From Nocardia sp. NBC_01329 (GTDB lineage: Bacteria; Actinomycetota; Actinomycetes; Mycobacteriales; Mycobacteriaceae): DNA of 64,000 nt. How positions within the stretch are numbered: position 1 is the stretch's first letter; the number at the start of each line of letters is the position of its first letter. The position numbers and the translations under genes were made by a program. The stretch spans positions 5,116,001 to 5,180,000 of the forward strand of contig NZ_CP108381.1 of the NCBI RefSeq assembly GCF_035956715.1, read 5' to 3'. Below, in pieces: positions 55,447-63,980 of this stretch. The notes under the pieces were generated by a model. The model ran no database searches. It saw nothing but the letters and a program-made list of their open reading frames with translations, and had not been told where the DNA came from.

Positions 55447-56010
55447 ATGCATTTACGAAAACTGTTGCCCCTCGTCGCCATTGCCGCCGCCGTCGTGGTC
55501 CCGACACAGGCACACGCGGACGCCGCCATCTCGGGCGTTCCCGCGGAGTTGCAGGATCCCGCGCGGCAGGTGCAGCAGCAAGCGTTCCAATGGCAGCAGC
55601 AGCTGCCCCGGCCGCAGCAGGACCAGCTGGCACAATTCGTCCAGCCGCTGCCGCAGCCACTGCCCGAACTCCTGCTGCCCCCGATCTTCTCCAACGACCT
55701 GGACGGCTGGATCCGCAACGCACTGCATGTTCTCGGCCAGCGCGGTATCCCGGCCAGCTACGAGGGCATCCACCGCAACGCCCTCCGCGAATCCGGTGGT
55801 AATCCGCGCGCGATCAACCTCTGGGACTCCAACGCCGCAGCAGGTATCCCGTCCAAGGGGCTCATGCAGGTCATCGATCCCACCTTCGCCGCATATCACG
55901 TGGACGGCACCTCGTGGGATATCTACGACCCGGTCGCGAATATCGCGGCTGCCTGCAATTACGCGGCCCACCGCTACGGCTCGATCGATAACGTCTTCGG
56001 GGCGTACTGA
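55447..56010 (+). CDS. Secreted lytic transglycosylase-like protein (SLT domain)
   Basis: The 187-residue precursor has a signal peptide (about 1-24, LLPLVAIAAAVVVPTQAHA). A proline/glutamine-rich linker follows (about 38-75, with QPLPQPLPELLLPP), then a C-terminal SLT/lysozyme-like domain (about 85-187). The catalytic glutamate is in NALRESGGNPRAINLWDSN, and SKGLMQVIDPTFAAYHV matches the family's GLMQ-T motif. It would cleave the glycan strand of peptidoglycan, as resuscitation-promoting factors do. The ATG has a GGAG site 8 nt upstream. Confidence 0.9.
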   Translation: MHLRKLLPLVAIAAAVVVPTQAHADAAISGVPAELQDPARQVQQQAFQWQQQLPRPQQDQLAQFVQPLPQPLPELLLPPIFSNDLDGWIRNALHVLGQRGIPASYEGIHRNALRESGGNPRAINLWDSNAAAGIPSKGLMQVIDPTFAAYHVDGTSWDIYDPVANIAAACNYAAHRYGSIDNVFGAY

Positions 56011-56037
56011 TCCGTCGAGCCGGGTGAACCTCCCACG

Positions 56038-56065
56038 CGGGCGGTGCGTGCGCACGCGCCGCCCG
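56038..56065. terminator. Hairpin between the SLT gene and purD
   Basis: A 12-bp stem (CGGGCGGTGCGT with ACGCGCCGCCCG, one G-U type pair) and a GCGC loop lie between convergent stop codons, suited to bidirectional termination. There is no T tract. Confidence 0.65.
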
Positions 56066-56075
56066 TCGCGGGTTC

Positions 56076-57347
56076 TCAGCAGCCGATCCGGCCTTCGACG
56101 GCGGCGAGACCGATATCCGAACGATAGTGGCCGCCGGTCAGTTTGATCCCGGCCAGCCGGTCGTAAGCGGCCTCCCGGGCCGCGACCAGATCGGTACCGG
56201 TACCGACGACACTGAGTACCCGGCCACCAGCGGACACCAGCGCGCCGTCCGCACGCAACGCCGTTCCGGCGTGCAGCACTGTGGCCGCGTCGTCGGTCGC
56301 CGCGTCCGCGGCGCCGGTGATGACGTCGCCGGAGCGGGGCCGGGCCGGATAGTATTCCGCGGCCAGCACCACGGTCACCGCGGCGCCACCGCGCCAGCGC
56401 GGCGCCGCCACCTCGGCCAGTGTCCCGGTCGCGGTGGCGTACAACAGTTCTCCGAGCGGGCTCTCCAGCAGCGACAGCACTGCCTGTGTCTCCGGATCAC
56501 CGAACCGGCAGTTGAACTCCACCACCGCGGGGCCTGCCTCCCCCATCGCCAGCCCGGCGTACAGGAGTCCGCTGAAAGAGTCTCCGCGCCGGACCAATTC
56601 GGCGGCCACCGGCGCGACCACCTCGTCGACGATCCGGGCTACCTCGCCCTCCGGCAGCCACGGCAGCGGAGTGTAGGCGCCCATACCGCCGGTATTCGGC
56701 CCGGTATCGCCGTCACCGACCCGCTTATGATCCTGCGCGGGCAACAGCGGCACCACCGTCTCCCCGTCGACCAGGCAGAACAGCGATACCTCCGGTCCGT
56801 CCAGGAACGACTCCAGCAGCACCGGATGCCCATGTTCGAGCAGGTCCGCGGCATGCCCCCGGGCCTCCGAACGATCCGGGGTGACCACCACCCCCTTACC
56901 GGCGGCCAGCCCGTCGTCCTTGACCACCCAGGTCGGGCCGAAACGGTCCAGGGCCGCATCCAATTCAGCGGGGGTATCCACGATCTCGCTGCGCGCGGTA
57001 CGCACGCCCGCCGCCGCCATCACATCCTTGGCGAACGCCTTCGACCCCTCGATCCGGGCGGCCGCGGCCGACGGACCGAAGCAGACGATCCCGGCCGCGC
57101 GCACCGCGTCGGCCACACCCAGTACCAGCGGCACCTCCGGGCCGATCACCACCAGATCCGCGGCCACCTCCCGGGCCAGAGCAGCCACCGACTCCCCGGA
57201 GCCCGGGTCCACCGGCCGCACCTGCGCGTGCTGTGCGATACCGGCGTTACCGGGCGCGGCGACTATCGCGCTCACCGCCGGATCACGGCGCAGCGCAAGG
57301 ACGAGGGCGTGTTCACGGGCTCCGGAACCGATGACGAGTACTCGCAC
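56076..57347 (-). CDS. purD: Phosphoribosylamine-glycine ligase
   Basis: PurD (GAR synthetase) joins glycine to phosphoribosylamine, step 2 of purine synthesis. The 423-residue ATP-grasp enzyme (GTG start) begins MRVLVIGSGAREHAL, the family hallmark. It has the ATP-grasp loop KDDGLAAGKGVVV (about 140), the HKRVGDGDTGPNTGGMGAYTP block (about 210-230) and EFNCRFGDPETQ (about 276) with metal ligands. The C-terminal ends in EGRIGC. It is the last of the seven purine genes of the window, with a leftward orientation like all the others. Confidence 0.97.
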   Translation of the reverse strand: MRVLVIGSGAREHALVLALRRDPAVSAIVAAPGNAGIAQHAQVRPVDPGSGESVAALAREVAADLVVIGPEVPLVLGVADAVRAAGIVCFGPSAAAARIEGSKAFAKDVMAAAGVRTARSEIVDTPAELDAALDRFGPTWVVKDDGLAAGKGVVVTPDRSEARGHAADLLEHGHPVLLESFLDGPEVSLFCLVDGETVVPLLPAQDHKRVGDGDTGPNTGGMGAYTPLPWLPEGEVARIVDEVVAPVAAELVRRGDSFSGLLYAGLAMGEAGPAVVEFNCRFGDPETQAVLSLLESPLGELLYATATGTLAEVAAPRWRGGAAVTVVLAAEYYPARPRSGDVITGAADAATDDAATVLHAGTALRADGALVSAGGRVLSVVGTGTDLVAAREAAYDRLAGIKLTGGHYRSDIGLAAVEGRIGC

Positions 57348-57532
57348 CCGGACAGCTTATAGGTGCGGTATCGGCTTCCGTCGGGGCAGGTTCGCCCCGA
57401 CTCCCGTCCCGTACCAGCGAGTTCACCACAACGACGGCCGGCTGTGGATGATGGTGGAAACACCCTGAACGGGTGGGCAACCCGCGCGCCGGGACCCAGA
57501 GCCGCCGGTGAGCGCATACGGGAGGACGTGTC

Positions 57533-57910
57533 ATGGGGCTGATGGACGGAATCATGGGGAATGCCGGACAGGTGGAGCCGGCCCGTGCCCAACAGGAATA
57601 CCAGCGGCTACTCGGCAACGGCGAACAGGTCTATTCCGCCTACATCCTGGTCCGCGACGCCATGCTGTTCACCGACCGGCGCCTCATCCTGATCGACAAA
57701 CAGGGCCTGTCCGGCCGGAAGGTGAGTTATCACAGCATCCCGTACCGCTCGATCACCCATTTCGCGGTGGAAACGGCGGGCACCTTCGATCTGGACGCGG
57801 AGCTGGTGCTGTGGATCGCCGGCACCGACACACCCCTGCAGAAGAAGTTCAACCGCCAGGTCGACATCTACGAGGTGCAGGGCATCCTCTCCCACTTCGT
57901 CGGAGCATGA
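57533..57910 (+). CDS. Bacterial PH-domain protein
   Basis: The 125-residue protein (ATG start with a GGAGG site 8 nt upstream) is a bacterial Pleckstrin-homology domain of the YokE/bPH type. The pattern is EQVYSAYILVRDAMLFTDRRLILIDKQG followed by VSYHSIPYRSITHFAVETAGTFDLDAELVLWI and a C-terminal helix. Such proteins form ring-shaped oligomers; their ligand is unknown. It has no membrane segment or signal peptide. It is followed after 65 nt by the leaderless HIT gene. Confidence 0.9.
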   Translation: MGLMDGIMGNAGQVEPARAQQEYQRLLGNGEQVYSAYILVRDAMLFTDRRLILIDKQGLSGRKVSYHSIPYRSITHFAVETAGTFDLDAELVLWIAGTDTPLQKKFNRQVDIYEVQGILSHFVGA

Positions 57911-57963
57911 TGCGATACCGCGAACCCGGCCGCCCCGTAACGCCACGATCGGCAGGCGAACAC

Positions 57964-57969
57964 TAGTCT
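57964..57969 (+). promoter_or_regulatory. -10 box for the leaderless HIT gene
   Basis: TAGTCT ends 6 nt before the ATG at 57976, with no ribosome site. Confidence 0.55.
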
Positions 57970-57975
57970 CGCGGC

Positions 57976-58401
57976 ATGGCTTCTGTTTTCAGTGCGATCA
58001 TCGCGGGTGACCTGCCGGGGCGGTTCGTCTGGGAAGACGACGAATTCGTCGGGTTCCTCACCATCGCGCCGGTGACCCCCGGGCACACCCTCGTGGTGCC
58101 CCGTCAGGAGATCGACCAGTGGCAGGACCTCGAGCCCGAGGTCTTCGCGCGCCTCAACGGCGTGGCACAGAAGGTCGGGCAGGCCGTGCGGGCGGCTTGG
58201 GACGCGCCGCGTGCGGGGCTGCTGATCGCGGGGCTCGAGGTCCCGCATCTGCACGTCCATGTGTTCCCGGCGTTCACCATGGGCAATTTCGATATCTCCG
58301 GAGCCGATCCGAACCCGGCGCCGGAATCCCTCGACGACGCCCAGGCGCGGATCAAGCAGGCATTGCGCGACCTCGGCTACGGCGAGAACGTACCCGACTG
58401 A
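57976..58401 (+). CDS. HIT family protein (Rv0759c type)
   Basis: The second HIT protein of the window, 141 residues. The histidine triad reads HLHVHVFPA (about 93-101) and the N-terminal block is MASVFSAIIAGDLPGRFVWEDDEFVGFLTIAPVTPGHTLVVP. Position beside phoPR agrees with Rv0759c. It differs from the other HIT protein at 49795 by the HLHVHVF triad and a shorter nucleotide loop, so the two are not recent copies. Its stop lies one base from the convergent phoR stop, leaving no room for a terminator between them. Confidence 0.93.
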   Translation: MASVFSAIIAGDLPGRFVWEDDEFVGFLTIAPVTPGHTLVVPRQEIDQWQDLEPEVFARLNGVAQKVGQAVRAAWDAPRAGLLIAGLEVPHLHVHVFPAFTMGNFDISGADPNPAPESLDDAQARIKQALRDLGYGENVPD

Positions 58402-58402
58402 G

Positions 58403-59920
58403 TCAAGCCTCGTCGGGGTGGCCGGAAGCCGCGGCGTTCGGTTCCGGCCGGTCGCGCGGTAGCCACACCGTGAAGGTGGCGCCCGCCCCGGGCTCGCTGT
58501 GCACGTCCACGGAGCCGCCGTGGGCGGCCACCAGCGCTTGCACGATCGACAGGCCCAGCCCGGAACCGCCGCTACCGCGGCTGCGGGAATCGTCGGCCCG
58601 ATAGAACCGCTCGAAAACCCGCGATGCCTGATCCGGTGCCATCCCCGGGCCGGTATCGGACACGTCGAGCTGGACGTAATCGCGGTCAGGAGTCAGCCGG
58701 ACGGTCACCGTGGCATCGAGCGGTGTGTGCACGAGCGCGTTGTTCAGCAGATTCGCCAGCACCTGCCGGATCCGAGCGGCATCGCCCGGTACCTCCGCGG
58801 TACCGGTACCGGGTTGCACCTCGAAACGGATCGTATGTTCCGGGTCCCGCCGGCCCTGCGCTGTCGCGACCGCACGCGCACTGTGGACGGCGTCGCTGGT
58901 CAAGGCCAGCAGGTCGACCGGGGCGTATTCCACCGGACGCTCGGCGTCGAGACGGGCCAGCATGAGCAGATCCTCGACCAGCAGCCCCATCCGCTTCGAC
59001 TCGCGTTCGATCCGGTCGAGCAGCATATCCGTATCACCGGTGGCGCCCTGCCGGTACAACTCGGCGAAACCCTTGATGGTGGTCAGCGGCGTCCGCAACT
59101 CGTGGCTGGCGTCGGCGACGAAACGGCGCATCTTCTCCTCGGACCGCCGCGCCGCCTCCTCCGATGCCTCGGTGGCGGCGAACCCGCGTTGGATCTGTGC
59201 CAGCATCGAATTCAGCGATTGCGCCAATCGGTCGACCTCGGTGTTGGTACCACCCATCGGCACCCGCCGATGCAGATCCCCGGCCGCGATATCCGCGGCG
59301 GTCTCTTCCACTTCGACCAGGCGGCGCAGACTACGTCTGATCACGAAATAGGCGGCGACCGCCAGCATCGCCAGCACCAATGCCCCGATCACCAACTGCA
59401 GGACCACCAGCCGCTCGACGATCTCCTCGGTCTCGTCCAGCCGCTGCGCCACCACGCTGGTGCCCCGGGAATTCTCCGTGTACCGCACCCGCCACTGCCC
59501 GGAACCGCCGCCGGCCGTCCCGGTGGTGAAGGTTCCCGGCCGCATGTTCTGCGGCAGGTCGGGCCCGAAGTCGCCGATATCGGATTGCAGATACAACCTG
59601 CCGGAATCGTCCACGACCCGCGCGTAATACGGCACGGGCGGTCGCTCACGACCTGGTTCACCCGGCAGCGGCGGCGGCCGGTTACCGGGCCGCGCCCAGG
59701 TCTGCGCCTGCTCCTGCAGCTGCTGATCCACCCGGTCGATCAAGGCGGCACGCAGGGCGGAAGTCACCGCCACCCCCGACGCCAGCAACCCGGCGGCGGC
59801 CAGCGCGACCAGGGCCAGTACCAGCGTCACCCGCAGCGGTACCGCCGCCAGCCGCCCGGTCACGCCCCGGCGGCGAGCGGGAGCCGACGGCGAAGCGACC
59901 GGCGGATCCTCGGTGTTCAC
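58403..59920 (-). CDS. phoR: Sensor histidine kinase PhoR
   Basis: PhoR is the membrane sensor of the PhoPR system, which in mycobacteria controls envelope lipids and virulence and responds to acid and other stress. The 505-residue protein has helices at about 31-53 and 170-194, and between them an external sensor of about 115 residues with a proline-rich start. HAMP follows (about 195-248), then HisKA with phospho-acceptor His273 in DASHELRTPLTTIKGF. The ATPase domain has an N-box (LANLLNNALVH, about 386), DTGPGMAP and GSGLGLSIV. The start overlaps the phoP stop by 4 nt. Confidence 0.95.
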   Translation of the reverse strand: MNTEDPPVASPSAPARRRGVTGRLAAVPLRVTLVLALVALAAAGLLASGVAVTSALRAALIDRVDQQLQEQAQTWARPGNRPPPLPGEPGRERPPVPYYARVVDDSGRLYLQSDIGDFGPDLPQNMRPGTFTTGTAGGGSGQWRVRYTENSRGTSVVAQRLDETEEIVERLVVLQLVIGALVLAMLAVAAYFVIRRSLRRLVEVEETAADIAAGDLHRRVPMGGTNTEVDRLAQSLNSMLAQIQRGFAATEASEEAARRSEEKMRRFVADASHELRTPLTTIKGFAELYRQGATGDTDMLLDRIERESKRMGLLVEDLLMLARLDAERPVEYAPVDLLALTSDAVHSARAVATAQGRRDPEHTIRFEVQPGTGTAEVPGDAARIRQVLANLLNNALVHTPLDATVTVRLTPDRDYVQLDVSDTGPGMAPDQASRVFERFYRADDSRSRGSGGSGLGLSIVQALVAAHGGSVDVHSEPGAGATFTVWLPRDRPEPNAAASGHPDEA

Positions 59921-60639
59921 GACCGGCCGGCGGATTCGCGCAGCACGTAGCCGACCCCGCGCAAGGTGTGGATCAGCCGGTGCGGACCGGTATCGACCTT
60001 CTTCCGCAGATACGACACATACGTTTCCACCACCCCGACCTCCCCGCCGAAGTCGTAACGCCAGACATGATCCAGAATCCGCGGCTTGCTCAGCACCGTC
60101 CCCGCGTTCACCATGAAATATCGCAGCAGCGTGAACTCGGTGGGCGACAACGCCACCGACGCCCCGGCCTTGAACACCTCGTGCGTATCGTCGTCCAACT
60201 CGATATCGGCGAACCGGATACGGGACGGCTCGCGTGCCGGAGCACTCCCCAACGCCCGGCGCAGGATGACCCGCAACCGCGCCACGACCTCTTCCAAACT
60301 GAACGGCTTGGTGACGTAGTCGTCGGCGCCCAGCGTCAAACCGGTCACCTTGTCCTGGATATCGTCGCGGGCGGTCAGGAACAACACAGGCGCATCGATA
60401 CCGTCGGCCCGCAATCGCCGCAGCAGCCCGAACCCATCCATCCCCGGCATCATCACATCGACGATCAACGCGTCGGGCCGGAACCCGCGCGCCACATCCA
60501 AGGCCTGCGCGCCGTCGGCCGCGGACGCCACCTCGAACCCCTGGAACCGTAAACTCACGGTCAGCAGTTCGACGATCATCGCCTCGTCGTCGACGACCAG
60601 CACCCGTGCCTCCGGTGCTGCGCTCTGCGCACCACTCAT
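59917..60639 (-). CDS. phoP: Response regulator PhoP
   Basis: An OmpR-family regulator paired with PhoR. The ATG gives MSGAQSAAPEARVLVVDDEA. The 240-residue protein has the receiver domain (12-125) with phospho-acceptor Asp61 in LIVDVMMPGMDG and Lys111 in YVTKPFSLEEV. Its winged-helix domain (about 140-238) contains LSPTEFTLLRYFMVNAGTVLSKPRILDHVWRYDFGG-type sequence, very close to M. tuberculosis PhoP. The pair is coupled to phoR by ATGA overlap. It is a candidate controller of the PHO-box-like repeats before pstS, though RegX3 is another. Confidence 0.95.
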   Translation of the reverse strand: MSGAQSAAPEARVLVVDDEAMIVELLTVSLRFQGFEVASAADGAQALDVARGFRPDALIVDVMMPGMDGFGLLRRLRADGIDAPVLFLTARDDIQDKVTGLTLGADDYVTKPFSLEEVVARLRVILRRALGSAPAREPSRIRFADIELDDDTHEVFKAGASVALSPTEFTLLRYFMVNAGTVLSKPRILDHVWRYDFGGEVGVVETYVSYLRKKVDTGPHRLIHTLRGVGYVLRESAGRS

Positions 60640-60777
60640 AGCCTCATAGTGGCCCACACCCCTGGCATCCCCCTGCGCACTCGCTGTGAACACGCTGTGT
60701 CCATCGCGGTGGCCATAGCGCGATCGGGGCCACCGCCACGGCGGTGGCCCCGATCGGGCGATGAGTGGATATATCTG

Positions 60778-61395
60778 TCAGGAAGCGCAGCCGATTGCGC
60801 TGCCTACGTCGGCGGGAACACCGTGCCTGTTCACGCAGTCGAGGCCCTCGCCGACATCGATCACGCGCCAGTGGGTGTGTCCGTCCTGCTCGGAGTACTC
60901 GAACAGGTACATGACCGGGTGGAGAGTGCCCTCCGGGTGGGACATAGCCGACGCGAAGGTGCCGCTGCATCGTGCTTGCTGGAGATCGGCCAGGGGATAC
61001 CGGGGCATCCCTGTCATCCTCAACGTGGTTATCAGGTACTCGTTGTTCACCTCAGCGCAAGGTTCGGCCACCGGTGGTGCAGTGACCGGCGGTTCAGCAG
61101 CCGGCGGACCCGCGGGCGGCTCAGCAGGCGAACCAGCGGCCGGCGGCTCAGCAGGCGAACCAGCAGCCGGCGGCTCAGCAGGCGAACCGGCGGCCGGCGG
61201 TGAAACAGCGTCGCCGCTACCGTCCGCAGGCGCAGGGGACGCTGGGGTCTCGGCAGCGGTCGCCTTGGTCGCGACAGACCGGGAGGTGGTACCCGACGCC
61301 GATGGACCGGCATCGGAAGCACTCTCGCCACCGCATCCCGCAACAGCTAACGCGATGGTGGCCGCTGCGGCGGCGAATAGAACAGATCGGGTCAT
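60778..61395 (-). CDS. Putative lipoprotein with nonapeptide repeats
   Basis: The 205-residue precursor has a signal peptide with lipobox ALAVAGC (lipidated Cys21). A Ser/Thr/Ala-rich segment follows, then a linker of three PAAGSPAEP units from a 27-bp tandem array (about residues 67-95). The C-terminal globular domain (about 110-205) has four cysteines (PCAEV, QARCSG, LDCVN, AIGCAS) that could form two disulfides. The domain contains tryptophan and aspartate (HWRVIDVGEGLDC). No family is recognised. It is transcribed away from phoP in the same leftward direction and is probably expressed on its own. Confidence 0.72.
   Translation of the reverse strand: MTRSVLFAAAAATIALAVAGCGGESASDAGPSASGTTSRSVATKATAAETPASPAPADGSGDAVSPPAAGSPAEPPAAGSPAEPPAAGSPAEPPAGPPAAEPPVTAPPVAEPCAEVNNEYLITTLRMTGMPRYPLADLQQARCSGTFASAMSHPEGTLHPVMYLFEYSEQDGHTHWRVIDVGEGLDCVNRHGVPADVGSAIGCAS
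61115..61195 (-). repeat. 3 x 27-bp tandem repeat inside the lipoprotein gene
   Basis: Three head-to-tail 27-bp units beginning GGCGGCTCAGCAGGCGAACC encode nine-residue repeats in the linker between the lipidated end and the globular domain. Confidence 0.92.
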
Positions 61396-61493
61396 ATTGT
61401 CTCCATGCTGGGGCCACCCTCAGGGCAGCGCTTCTAGAACAACTGTGCGTACGCGAATTACATGCGTCGTGGTCTCGCGCTGTGCACGATGGA

Positions 61494-61862
61494 TCAGTCC
61501 CGATAGATCGCTACGTAAGCGTTCGTAGTCGTCCCGATACTCATGGCGCCCAGGCAGGAGGCCGTACCGTGACCGGACGGACCGAAGGAACCACTCCACG
61601 AACCCTGGTAGGGACCGACGGCCATGAGTGGGAAGGCGTTGGGCACGCCGTGCAGGCCGAAACATTCGACGACCAGAGCGTATTCCCGCCCGACGGGTGC
61701 GTCGTCGTCGTGGCACGCCGCCGTCGCGCCGACCAGATCCCGAGTGACGACACAATCCTGCGGCGCGGCTTGCGCCGCACCTGAGCCGAGCACGGTAGCG
61801 AAGGCTGCCGTCGAGGCAGCGGCGACGGCGATCCGTGCGGCGGCGACTGTCGCCTTTTTCAT
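61494..61862 (-). CDS. Small secreted protein with a signal peptide
   Basis: The 122-residue precursor starts MKKATVAAARIAVAAAST and has a signal peptide ending near residue 32 (GSGAAQA). The mature part of 90 residues has four cysteines (DCVVT, ACHDDD, ECFGLHG, SCLGAM), likely two disulfide bonds, and glycine/serine-rich loops. It resembles small exported actinobacterial proteins of unknown function. It is flanked by the lipoprotein gene and otsA, with about 100-110 bp on each side. No motif points to an activity. Confidence 0.72.
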   Translation of the reverse strand: MKKATVAAARIAVAAASTAAFATVLGSGAAQAAPQDCVVTRDLVGATAACHDDDAPVGREYALVVECFGLHGVPNAFPLMAVGPYQGSWSGSFGPSGHGTASCLGAMSIGTTTNAYVAIYRD

Positions 61863-61972
61863 TCGGTGTCCGATCGGTCAGGGATTCTCGAGCATCGCTT
61901 GACCATCGCGCACGTATCCTGGGCCGTTACAGGCCTGTTCGCCGATCACTGCCGGACATTCACTGCCGCAAA

Positions 61973-63619
61973 TTACTCGTCCGGGTCGGAATCCTCGTAT
62001 TCGTCGTTCGCATCGGCCATCAACGCCCTCCCCGCCACCTGCCCCTGCGCCAGCGCGTCCAGGAACGCCCGCGCCCACCGATCCACGTCATGGGCCAGGA
62101 CCTGCCTGCGCAAGGAACGCATCCGGCGGCGGCGGGTTTCACGGTCGTCGGTGAGGGCGTCGACTATGGCGTCCTTCACGCTGTCGAGGTCGTGCGGGTT
62201 GCACAGGTAGGACTGGCGGAGTTCGGCAGCGGCACCGGTGAATTCGCTGAGCACCAGAGTGCCGTTGAGGCCGGAGTGGCAGGCCACATATTCCTTGGCG
62301 ACCAGGTTCATCCCGTCGCGCAGGGGAGTCACCAGCATGACGTCCGCGGCGACGAAGAAGGAGATGAGTTCTTCGCGGGCGATGGGGCGGTGCAGATAGT
62401 GCACGACCGGGTAGCCGACCCGGGCGAACTCACCGTTGATGCGGCCGACCTGCCGTTCGATATCGCCGCGCATCTGGATATAGCTCTCGACCCGCTCCCG
62501 GCTGGGGGTGGCCAGCTGCACCACCACGGTTTCGGACGGGTCGATACGGCCTTCGGCCAGCAGCTCCTCGAGGGCGTTGAGCCTGATGTCGATGCCTTTG
62601 GTGTAGTCGAGGCGGTCGACGCCGAGCAGGATGTTCTTGGGACTGCCGAGTTCGGCGCGGATACGGGCGGCACGTTCACGGACAGAGCGGCGGCGGGAGT
62701 GTTCGTCGAGACCGGCCGAGTCGATGGAGATCGGGAAGGCGCCGACCCGCACCGTCCGGAACCCGACCTGGACGACACCCATCTTCGATCGAACACCGAT
62801 GGTGCCGCGGGAGGTGGGCTGTCCGGCCAGGCGCCGGGCCAGGTAGAGGAAGTTCTGCGCGCCGCCGGGCAAGTGGAAGCCGATCAGGTCGGCGCCGAGC
62901 AGCCCTTCCACGATCTCGGTGCGCCACGGCATCTGCATGAACAGTTCCACGGGCGGGAAGGGAATGTGCAGGAAGAACCCGATGGTGAGATCGGGGCGCA
63001 GCATCCGCAGCATCTTGGGTACGAGCTGGAGCTGATAGTCCTGCACCCAGACTGTCGCCCCCTCGGCGGCGACTTTCGCGGTCTCCTCGGCGAAACGCCG
63101 ATTCACCTGCACGTAGGCCGACCACCAGGCTCGGTTGTAGACCGGACGGACGATAACGTCGTGGTACAACGGCCACAGGGTGGCGTTGGAGAAACCCTCG
63201 TAGTAGTGGGCGACCTCCTGCGCCGACAGCGGTACCGGAAACAGTTCCAGTCCGTCCTCGACGATGGGTTCGACGTCGACGTCCGGTACACCGGCCCAGC
63301 CGACCCAGGCGCCCCGATTGCTGCGCAGCACCGGTTCGAGTGCGGTCACCAGGCCACCGGGACTGCGCTTCCAGCGAGTGCTGCCGTCGGGCAGCTTCTC
63401 CAGATCGACCGGTAGCCGGTTGGCCACGACCACGAAGCCGGAACCGGCCCCGCGCTCGCGCAGAGGTTCGGCGTCCACCGCTTCGGGAAGAGCCTCGGCC
63501 GGATCGATCGGGCTCTCTACCGGCCCGGAACCGTTGTGGTCGCCGAGCCGGTCCGTGGACGCGGCGGTTTCATCCTCAGGGGTGGAATCGCTGGACGGCT
63601 GATCGGTCATCTGATCCAC
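61973..63619 (-). CDS. otsA: Trehalose-6-phosphate synthase (GT20)
   Basis: OtsA joins UDP- or ADP-glucose and glucose-6-phosphate to trehalose-6-phosphate. Trehalose is both osmoprotectant and the carrier of mycolates. The start is the GTG giving MDQMTDQPSSDS, because an AAAGGA site lies 7 nt upstream; the ATG three codons later is too far from it. The 548-residue protein has an N-terminal extension of about 50 acidic residues, then VVANRLPVDLEK, WVGWAGVPDV, VWVQDYQLQLVPKML (about 190-205), GVDRLDYTKGIDIRLNALEELL (about 350) and TPLRDGMNLVAKEYVACH (about 440). It corresponds to Rv3490, so this end of the window leaves the Rv07xx-08xx order. Confidence 0.95.
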   Translation of the reverse strand: MDQMTDQPSSDSTPEDETAASTDRLGDHNGSGPVESPIDPAEALPEAVDAEPLRERGAGSGFVVVANRLPVDLEKLPDGSTRWKRSPGGLVTALEPVLRSNRGAWVGWAGVPDVDVEPIVEDGLELFPVPLSAQEVAHYYEGFSNATLWPLYHDVIVRPVYNRAWWSAYVQVNRRFAEETAKVAAEGATVWVQDYQLQLVPKMLRMLRPDLTIGFFLHIPFPPVELFMQMPWRTEIVEGLLGADLIGFHLPGGAQNFLYLARRLAGQPTSRGTIGVRSKMGVVQVGFRTVRVGAFPISIDSAGLDEHSRRRSVRERAARIRAELGSPKNILLGVDRLDYTKGIDIRLNALEELLAEGRIDPSETVVVQLATPSRERVESYIQMRGDIERQVGRINGEFARVGYPVVHYLHRPIAREELISFFVAADVMLVTPLRDGMNLVAKEYVACHSGLNGTLVLSEFTGAAAELRQSYLCNPHDLDSVKDAIVDALTDDRETRRRRMRSLRRQVLAHDVDRWARAFLDALAQGQVAGRALMADANDEYEDSDPDE

Positions 63620-63699
63620 TCACGCATCCTTTGCGCGGCGCTGAACGCCATGTAGTTGTGTGTGGGTCCGCCGACGTCGCCGTTGGCGCCGGCGACTGT

Positions 63700-63870
63700 T
63701 TACTCGGTGCGGATTCCCGGGCCGATACCGAGCATCGACAGGAGCATCCGGCATTCATCGGCATCGGCGGCATAGGCGGCCACGACCCGCTGCGCCTGAC
63801 GAGCGGTCTCGTCGGCGAGGGGTTCCAGTTCGTCGTCGGCGATACCGTTGGCGCTGCTCTTCGCGGCCAT
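63700..63870 (-). CDS. 56-residue conserved hypothetical protein upstream of otsA
   Basis: A short frame with a strong GGGAGGA ribosome site 6 nt before the ATG reads MAAKSSANGIADDELEPLA, then a helical segment with ETARQAQRVVAAYA and ECRMLLSMLGIG, ending in RTE. It has no membrane segment. Codon usage is normal for the genome (G/C in most third positions). It lies 80 bp upstream of otsA in the same direction, so it may be part of the same transcript. No family is known to me; a small helical regulator of OtsA is a guess. Confidence 0.7.
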   Translation of the reverse strand: MAAKSSANGIADDELEPLADETARQAQRVVAAYAADADECRMLLSMLGIGPGIRTE

Positions 63871-63980
63871 CTCGATCCTCCCGGCAGGTGCGCTTGTATG
63901 TGAAATGACAATGGTATCTGCCCGGGGAAGAGGTCGCTCCCGCCGCGGGTAACGTGGCGGGGTCCGGAGGGGCTATACCG

